A stretch of 64,000 bases of DNA from Jiangella asiatica (GTDB lineage Bacteria; Actinomycetota; Actinomycetes; Jiangellales; Jiangellaceae), in assembly GCF_004349065.1 (NCBI RefSeq), contig NZ_SMKZ01000006.1, positions 62,001 through 126,000 on the forward strand, given 5' to 3'. Made by a program: the position numbers and the translations under genes. Below are positions 59,705-64,000 of the stretch, piece by piece (the stretch's first letter is position 1; each line of letters starts with the position of its first letter). The notes under the pieces are model-generated. The model worked only from the letters and a program-made list of their open reading frames with translations. It made no database searches and was not told the DNA's origin.

Positions 59705-60391
59705 TTATGGCTTCTGCTGCCCCGGCGGCTGGATGACGGACGCCTCGTGGATCATGCGCCGGACGATCGGGGCGAACGGCAGGGTGGCGAGGCGTACCTC
59801 GGCGCTCAGACGGGCAGCTGGGACGACGCGGCGATGGGAGATCTCGAACCGCGGGTCCCAACGTGCCAGCTCGACGTCGGCGCGCCACATCGAACGGACG
59901 AGGACCAGGCCCTGCTCGTGTCCCGCGACGCACACCCCGCGGGTGAATCCGAGCAGCCTGGCCCGGACGACGGTCGCGCAGGCTTCCTCGAGGACCTCGC
60001 GCCGCAGTGTCTCCTCCCAGGTCTCGTCGCCGTCGGGCCTGCCGGCCGGTAGCTCCCAGCGGTCGCCGTCGCGGCTGATGAGGACGATCTGACCGTCCGG
60101 GGTCACGCAGATGCCCTCCGCGCCGTGGCGCCGTCCGGCCGGAGGCTCCGGCGGCGGGTGCCATGCCACGACCCAGTCCTGGCCGTTCGCCCTGGCGGCG
60201 ACGGGCTCTCCATCGGCGGCGATCGCGGACATGACGGTTCTCGGGCCGGTGACGTCACGACGCAGCGCGGTGCGCAGCCACGCCGGCACCTCGTCGACGC
60301 CGGCCTCCGCCTCCGTCGGCGCGTCGTACTCCGCCGCCTCGGACTCCCCGTCGGACGTGCCGCCGCGCCGGATCCGGTCGCTCCAGCCCAT
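59705..60391 (-). CDS. Nudix hydrolase
   Basis: 228 residues. The Nudix motif lies at GRPDGDETWEETLRREVLEEACA in the second half and fits GX5EX7REUXEE but ends in ACA in place of xGU. An N-terminal 90-residue region of unknown fold contains a Trp/Pro-rich stretch (DWVVAWHPPPEPPAGRRHG). Substrate unknown. It lies 66 bases downstream of the ECF gene, convergent with it. Confidence 0.87.
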   Translation of the reverse strand: MGWSDRIRRGGTSDGESEAAEYDAPTEAEAGVDEVPAWLRTALRRDVTGPRTVMSAIAADGEPVAARANGQDWVVAWHPPPEPPAGRRHGAEGICVTPDGQIVLISRDGDRWELPAGRPDGDETWEETLRREVLEEACATVVRARLLGFTRGVCVAGHEQGLVLVRSMWRADVELARWDPRFEISHRRVVPAARLSAEVRLATLPFAPIVRRMIHEASVIQPPGQQKP

Positions 60392-60457
60392 GTCGTCGCT
60401 TCCTCACTCCGTCGCGGCATTCGAGCCAGATGATAGGAGTCGAGGGTCGACGGTGGC

Positions 60458-62263
60458 TCACCCGGGGAACTCGGGGGCGAGCGGGTTCGCGACGCTGCCG
60501 ACTGCGGAGACGACGGGCCGCTCGGCGTCGTCGGCATAGCCGCGGTCGAACAGTCGCAGCCGGTTGAGGCACAGCTTGGGGAACGTCGGCGTCTCGAGGT
60601 CGAACATCTCGAACCGGTCGCCCAGCTGTCCGGCGAACCGCGACCGGTACGCCGAAAGCACCGCCCGCGCCGACCCCCAGAACGACGACTCCGGCACACC
60701 CAGCCGGTCCGCGGCGATCTCCGCGAGGTAGCGGTACACGCAGATCAGCAGGCCGTTCTGCAGGTACTTGCGCAGCGTCTTGCCGTCCAACGTGACGTCG
60801 GACAGGGCGGCGCGAACGGCCGGGGTCAGGCCCGCGTGCTCCGGAATCAGCTCCGAGCAGATGGCCAGGTCGTCGACGAAGTCCTTGACGACCAGCCGGA
60901 CCGGCACGCCGGACCGGTGCACGATCATGCAGTTCTGCCCGTGGGGGGAGAACATCGCGCCGTAGCGGTACAGCACGTGCAGCAGCGGCGGGAGGATCGC
61001 GCCGTGCAGGCGCGCCACCCATTCGGCCGCGGTGAGGCCACTCCGCGCGACCAGCGCCTCGGCGAATGACCCGCCCCACGGGTCGACGTGGAGCAGCGCG
61101 GCCAGCGACACGGCCTGCTCGCCGGGCGCCAGGTACGGCTGGACCGGCTCGCGCCAGATGGCACCGAGCAGCTCCGTGTACTGGTACGGAACACCTGGCA
61201 GCGACGCGTACGCCGGGTGCGTGACGCTGACCCCTGCCACCTCGCCGAGCAGGATCACCCCGGTCTCGCGCAGGAAGTCGTCCCCGTCGACAACCGAGGC
61301 CAGCCACGACGTCAGCGCGGGTGCCGCCAGCGTCCGCTCTCGCGGCAGCCCGCGGTAGACCGAGGTGTTGAGGATCGAGACCGGCAGCTTCAGGTACCGG
61401 CGGGTCGGGTCGTCGATGTCGGTCATGGTGCGGATGGCCAGCTGTGGCCGGTACCGGGCCGACCCTTCACCGAGGAACACCAGCGACCCGTCGGCCAGCG
61501 CCGACGCGTGCAGCGGCACGATCCGGTGCGTCCACTGCCAGGGGTGCACCGGCAGGTAGACACAGGTGTCCGGGTCGAGGCCGCCCAGCCGGGCCCGGGC
61601 GCGCACCTGCTCCCAGCCCGCGGGCCCGACCTGTTCGCGCACGACGGTGTGGTGGTCGAGCCCGGGCACGGTGGCCACGTCCGCCAGGTCTGGCGCGGCG
61701 GCCAGCCAGAGCAGCTGGACGTCGCGCCCGGCTTCCGGCGGGTACGCCTCCAGGTCGCTCACCGAGAAGCCGACCCGGCCCTTGCTGGCGACGATCCACG
61801 GGTGCCCGGTCAGCTGGCTCTCGACCAGGACCGGCTCCAGGTCGACCAGCTCCGTGGCCGGCCGCGCCTGCGCCAGCTGCCGCGCGTCGGACAGCAGCGT
61901 CGACGACAGCTCCGACACCGAGCCGGCGACGGTGGACGGGTCGGCGTCGCCGAGCAGCCGGGTGAAGACGTCGACGGCGTCCGGCAGGCCACTCGCACCG
62001 TCGCCGTCCTCGCCATTGTCACCACCGGTGCCGTCGAACGCGAGCGACGACGGGTCCACCCGCCACCAGCCCAGAGCACGGCGGACCGCCCGCCCGGTCA
62101 GCAGCCCGCCGGGCAGCGCGAGCCGCAGCGCTCCGTCCACGGTGACCGCTGGGGTGATGATCTCCTCGTACCAGAACTCGGTGATCATCTTGGCGATGAG
62201 CTCGCGGTTGGCCCGGTCCCAGTGCTGCGGGGTGAGGGCGGCCAGGATCGGACTGTCACTCAT
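60458..62263 (-). CDS. NRPS-independent siderophore synthetase (IucA/IucC, DesD-like)
   Basis: 601 residues, normal length for the family. GHPWIVASKGRVGF, PVHPWQWTHRI and SARYRPQLAIRTM in the N-terminal half are the ATP-binding motifs, and HGQNCMIVHRSGVPVRLVVKDFVDDL is the conserved IucA/IucC block, with a FhuF-like C-terminal part. DesD joins N-hydroxy-N-succinyl(or acetyl)cadaverine units to make desferrioxamines; the presence of the hydroxylase/acyltransferase directly upstream supports a hydroxamate product. Start ATG 62263 overlaps the hydroxylase stop (ATGAGTGA). Confidence 0.93.
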   Translation of the reverse strand: MSDSPILAALTPQHWDRANRELIAKMITEFWYEEIITPAVTVDGALRLALPGGLLTGRAVRRALGWWRVDPSSLAFDGTGGDNGEDGDGASGLPDAVDVFTRLLGDADPSTVAGSVSELSSTLLSDARQLAQARPATELVDLEPVLVESQLTGHPWIVASKGRVGFSVSDLEAYPPEAGRDVQLLWLAAAPDLADVATVPGLDHHTVVREQVGPAGWEQVRARARLGGLDPDTCVYLPVHPWQWTHRIVPLHASALADGSLVFLGEGSARYRPQLAIRTMTDIDDPTRRYLKLPVSILNTSVYRGLPRERTLAAPALTSWLASVVDGDDFLRETGVILLGEVAGVSVTHPAYASLPGVPYQYTELLGAIWREPVQPYLAPGEQAVSLAALLHVDPWGGSFAEALVARSGLTAAEWVARLHGAILPPLLHVLYRYGAMFSPHGQNCMIVHRSGVPVRLVVKDFVDDLAICSELIPEHAGLTPAVRAALSDVTLDGKTLRKYLQNGLLICVYRYLAEIAADRLGVPESSFWGSARAVLSAYRSRFAGQLGDRFEMFDLETPTFPKLCLNRLRLFDRGYADDAERPVVSAVGSVANPLAPEFPG

Positions 62264-64000
62264 GCGGCTTCTCCTCGAGCAGCTGGTCGGCGCCGAAGCG
62301 CTGGTACACGGTGCGTGGCCGGACGGGGTAGACCTCACGGCCGGTCAGCGCGTTGACGATGACGGAGTTGCGGTGCGCGCCGAGGCCGAGGTCGGGCGCG
62401 CCGACGCCGTGGGTGTGCAGCTCGGCGTTCTGTGCGAACAGCGTGGACGGGGCGCCGGAGGCCAGCTCCAGCCGGTAGTCCGCCGACACCAGCGGCCGCC
62501 CATGCTCGTCGCATGTCAGCAGGCCAGGCGGTACCGGCAGCGGCGCCGGCTCGTGGCCCGTCCCGAGCACGATCACGTCGGTGTCGCGGGTGAACGTCCG
62601 GTCCTGGTCGCGGTGGTGCCACGTGAGCCGCCAGCGCCGGCCCGGCTCCGGGGACGGCGAGATGCCGCGCAGCTCGCAGCCGCCGGCGTAGGTCACCGGC
62701 GGGTCGTCACGGTCGACCGTCGCCTCGTAGAGCAGGTCGTAGATGCGCTCGCTGGTCTCGGCCGAGAGGCCCTTGTAGAGCAGGTCCTGGCCGGACCGGA
62801 CCTCGTCGCGCACCGCTGGCGGCAGGGCGCGGAAGTACTCCGTGTACTCGGGCGTGAAGTGCTCGAGCCCGAGCTTGGAGTACTCCATCGGCAAGAACCC
62901 GCGCGACCGGGTGAACCAGTCCACCGTCAGCCCACCCGGCAGCCCGGTCTCCAGCAGGTCGGCCACGACCTCGCCGGCGCTCTGCCCCGACCCGACGACG
63001 GTGACGGCACCCGCCGTCACCGCCTTCTCCCGGTAGGTCAGGTAGTCCTCGGTGTGGAAGACGGCGTCGCCGACCACCTCGCGCGCCACGGCGGGGACCG
63101 ACGGGCGGCTGCCCACGCCGAACACCACCGACCTGGCGCGGTGCTCGTCGACGGCGCCGTCGGCGAAGCGCACCCGCACCAGCCAGCCGCCGCCGGCCGC
63201 CGGCGTCACCGACTCCACCAGCGACCCGAACCGGCACGACGGCAGCGATTCGGCCACCCAGCGCGCGTAGGCGTCGAACTCCGCGCGCGGCACGTGGAAC
63301 CGCTCGTAGAAGTAGAAGCGGTACAGCCGGCCGCGCTCGTGCAGGTAGTTGAGGAACGACCACCTGCTGGTCGGGTCGGCGAGCGTCACGAGGTCGGCGA
63401 GGAACGGCACCTGCAGCGTGGTGCCGGGCAGCATCAGCCCGGGGTGCCAGGCGAAGCGGGGCGCGGCTTCGAAGAACACCGCGTCGACCTCGGGGACCGG
63501 CGACAGCAGCGCGGCCAGGCCGAGGTTGAACGGCCCCAGCCCGACCCCGACGACGTCGTACTCGTACGAGCGACCCGCCCTCGCGCTGATCGTGGAGTAA
63601 GCGGGCAACTGCGGGGTGGAATGTCCGATTGATGGCCCGATCACTCCACGATCAACACTGGGTGCGGGGCCGAGGGCGGCGCGATCGTCCGGCCAGCGCG
63701 CGTCGAACTGCTCGCGCGTGCAGGCCAGCAGCGCCGCCCGCTTGTCCGGCAGATCGACCTCTCCCAGCGACCGCAGCCCCAGACGGTCGCAGTAGGCGAG
63801 CATCCGGCTGTTGCGCACGTCCGGCTCGCAGACGGCGCGGTCGCCGCGGTTGAGCAGCCAGGCCAGCACCGCGCGTCCCATCAGTCGCGGCACCCCGGTC
63901 CCGAGCATCGACGGCGGCCCGACCAACAGGTGGAACCCGACGTCGTCGTCGCGGGCGGGGTACGCCGACGCCAGCGGGTCGTCGGTCACGACGTACGTCT
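62256..64000 (-). CDS. Fused acyltransferase-amine N-hydroxylase of siderophore synthesis, partial
   Basis: The frame runs off the right edge, so the N-terminus is missing. The first 115 visible residues are the C-terminal part of a siderophore acyltransferase (HLLVGPPSMLGTGVPRLMGRAVLAWLL...CEPDVRNSRMLAYCDRLGLRSLGEVDLPDKRAALLACTREQF). After a linker come about 440 residues of lysine/ornithine/cadaverine N-monooxygenase: DVVGVGLGPFNLGLAALL (FAD), VVGSGQSAGEVVADLLE (NADPH) and IVLGTGHEPAPLP. DesC and DesB are normally separate proteins doing acylation and N-hydroxylation; here they are one frame. The linker is encoded by the palindrome at 63587-63654. Confidence 0.9.
   Translation of the reverse strand, partial: TYVVTDDPLASAYPARDDDVGFHLLVGPPSMLGTGVPRLMGRAVLAWLLNRGDRAVCEPDVRNSRMLAYCDRLGLRSLGEVDLPDKRAALLACTREQFDARWPDDRAALGPAPSVDRGVIGPSIGHSTPQLPAYSTISARAGRSYEYDVVGVGLGPFNLGLAALLSPVPEVDAVFFEAAPRFAWHPGLMLPGTTLQVPFLADLVTLADPTSRWSFLNYLHERGRLYRFYFYERFHVPRAEFDAYARWVAESLPSCRFGSLVESVTPAAGGGWLVRVRFADGAVDEHRARSVVFGVGSRPSVPAVAREVVGDAVFHTEDYLTYREKAVTAGAVTVVGSGQSAGEVVADLLETGLPGGLTVDWFTRSRGFLPMEYSKLGLEHFTPEYTEYFRALPPAVRDEVRSGQDLLYKGLSAETSERIYDLLYEATVDRDDPPVTYAGGCELRGISPSPEPGRRWRLTWHHRDQDRTFTRDTDVIVLGTGHEPAPLPVPPGLLTCDEHGRPLVSADYRLELASGAPSTLFAQNAELHTHGVGAPDLGLGAHRNSVIVNALTGREVYPVRPRTVYQRFGADQLLEEKPHE
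63587..63654. repeat. Inverted-repeat element inside the siderophore gene
   Basis: TGATCGTGGAGT (63587-63598) and ACTCCACGATCA (63643-63654) are 12-base perfect inverted ends around a 44-base interior. Read on the minus strand it encodes a 23-residue linker (VDRGVIGPSIGHSTPQLPAY...) between the acyltransferase and hydroxylase domains and contains no stop in that frame. Confidence 0.85.

Noticed and set aside
1-64000. CRISPR arrays, rRNA genes, riboswitches
   Set aside because: No regular repeat-spacer series, no rRNA signature and no cobalamin riboswitch pattern near the B12 gene were seen on reading both strands.

Overview
This window is chromosomal DNA from a high-GC actinomycete. The coding bias is strongly GC-rich, GTG starts are common, and the gene families are typical of soil actinobacteria: ROK and IclR regulators of sugar operons, an ECF42/DGPF pair, a class F sortase, a hydroxamate siderophore cluster, and a pSAM2-type integrative element in a tRNA gene. 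The palindromic repeats and gene families would fit a Jiangella-like organism, but that is only a weak guess.

Layout. 1-6.7 kb: end of a DUF1775 (YcnI) copper-protein gene, an FtsX-type ABC exporter, then DUF2293, DUF72, endonuclease/exonuclease/phosphatase, VOC and TetR genes. 6.8-15.1 kb: an alpha-galactoside-type operon (ROK regulator, GH97 with a C-terminal NPCBM domain, ABC importer without its own ATPase, GH36) followed by a Fur-family gene. 15.5-19.4 kb: an operator-rich gap, an S9 peptidase and a decayed IS256-family element. 19.5-23.8 kb: small membrane proteins, a methyltransferase, an EEP-family gene and an MFS transporter. 24.2-31.6 kb: a second sugar-type operon, translationally coupled (IclR, FAD oxidoreductase, ABC importer), ending in a frameshifted secreted alpha/alpha-toroid-like enzyme. 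31.6-37.8 kb: TetR, a FetB-like permease, PduO-type cobalamin adenosyltransferase, an MBL-fold protein, a minimal zincin and a metallophosphoesterase.

37.8-46.9 kb: tRNA-Glu and tRNA-Asp, then an integrated AICE-like element of about 8.9 kb bounded by a 47-bp perfect direct repeat copied from the 3' half of tRNA-Asp. It carries int, xis, rep, a GntR/Nudix pair, a lower-GC DUF262-HNH gene that looks like a GmrSD-type restriction cargo, a PIN/antitoxin pair and two unknown genes. No FtsK/TraB translocase gene is visible, so it looks non-self-transmissible.

46.9-52.6 kb: a scrapyard next to the element, with broken genes (PIN, membrane protein, HD-domain, a small conserved protein). Three copies of a dispersed repeat and a second copy of a multi-hairpin module also found inside the AICE suggest an older or decayed mobile element. 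Intact genes here are a class F sortase with a secreted CHRD-like partner, a stand-alone protein resembling the C-terminal domain of RarA/MgsA ATPases, and an APH-like kinase. 52.6-60.4 kb: a DHFR-like reductase, an MFS exporter with a divergent ArsR-like regulator, a GNAT, a SWIM pseudogene, a second TA pair, the DGPF-ECF42 pair and a Nudix gene. 60.4-64 kb: a desferrioxamine-type siderophore operon, in which the acyltransferase and the amine N-hydroxylase are one reading frame joined through a palindromic repeat.

The main candidates for novelty are the repeat-built fusion in the siderophore enzyme, the translocase-less AICE with its restriction-like cargo, the repeat and hairpin family shared by the AICE and the scrapyard, and the hairpin-gated RarA-C-like gene.
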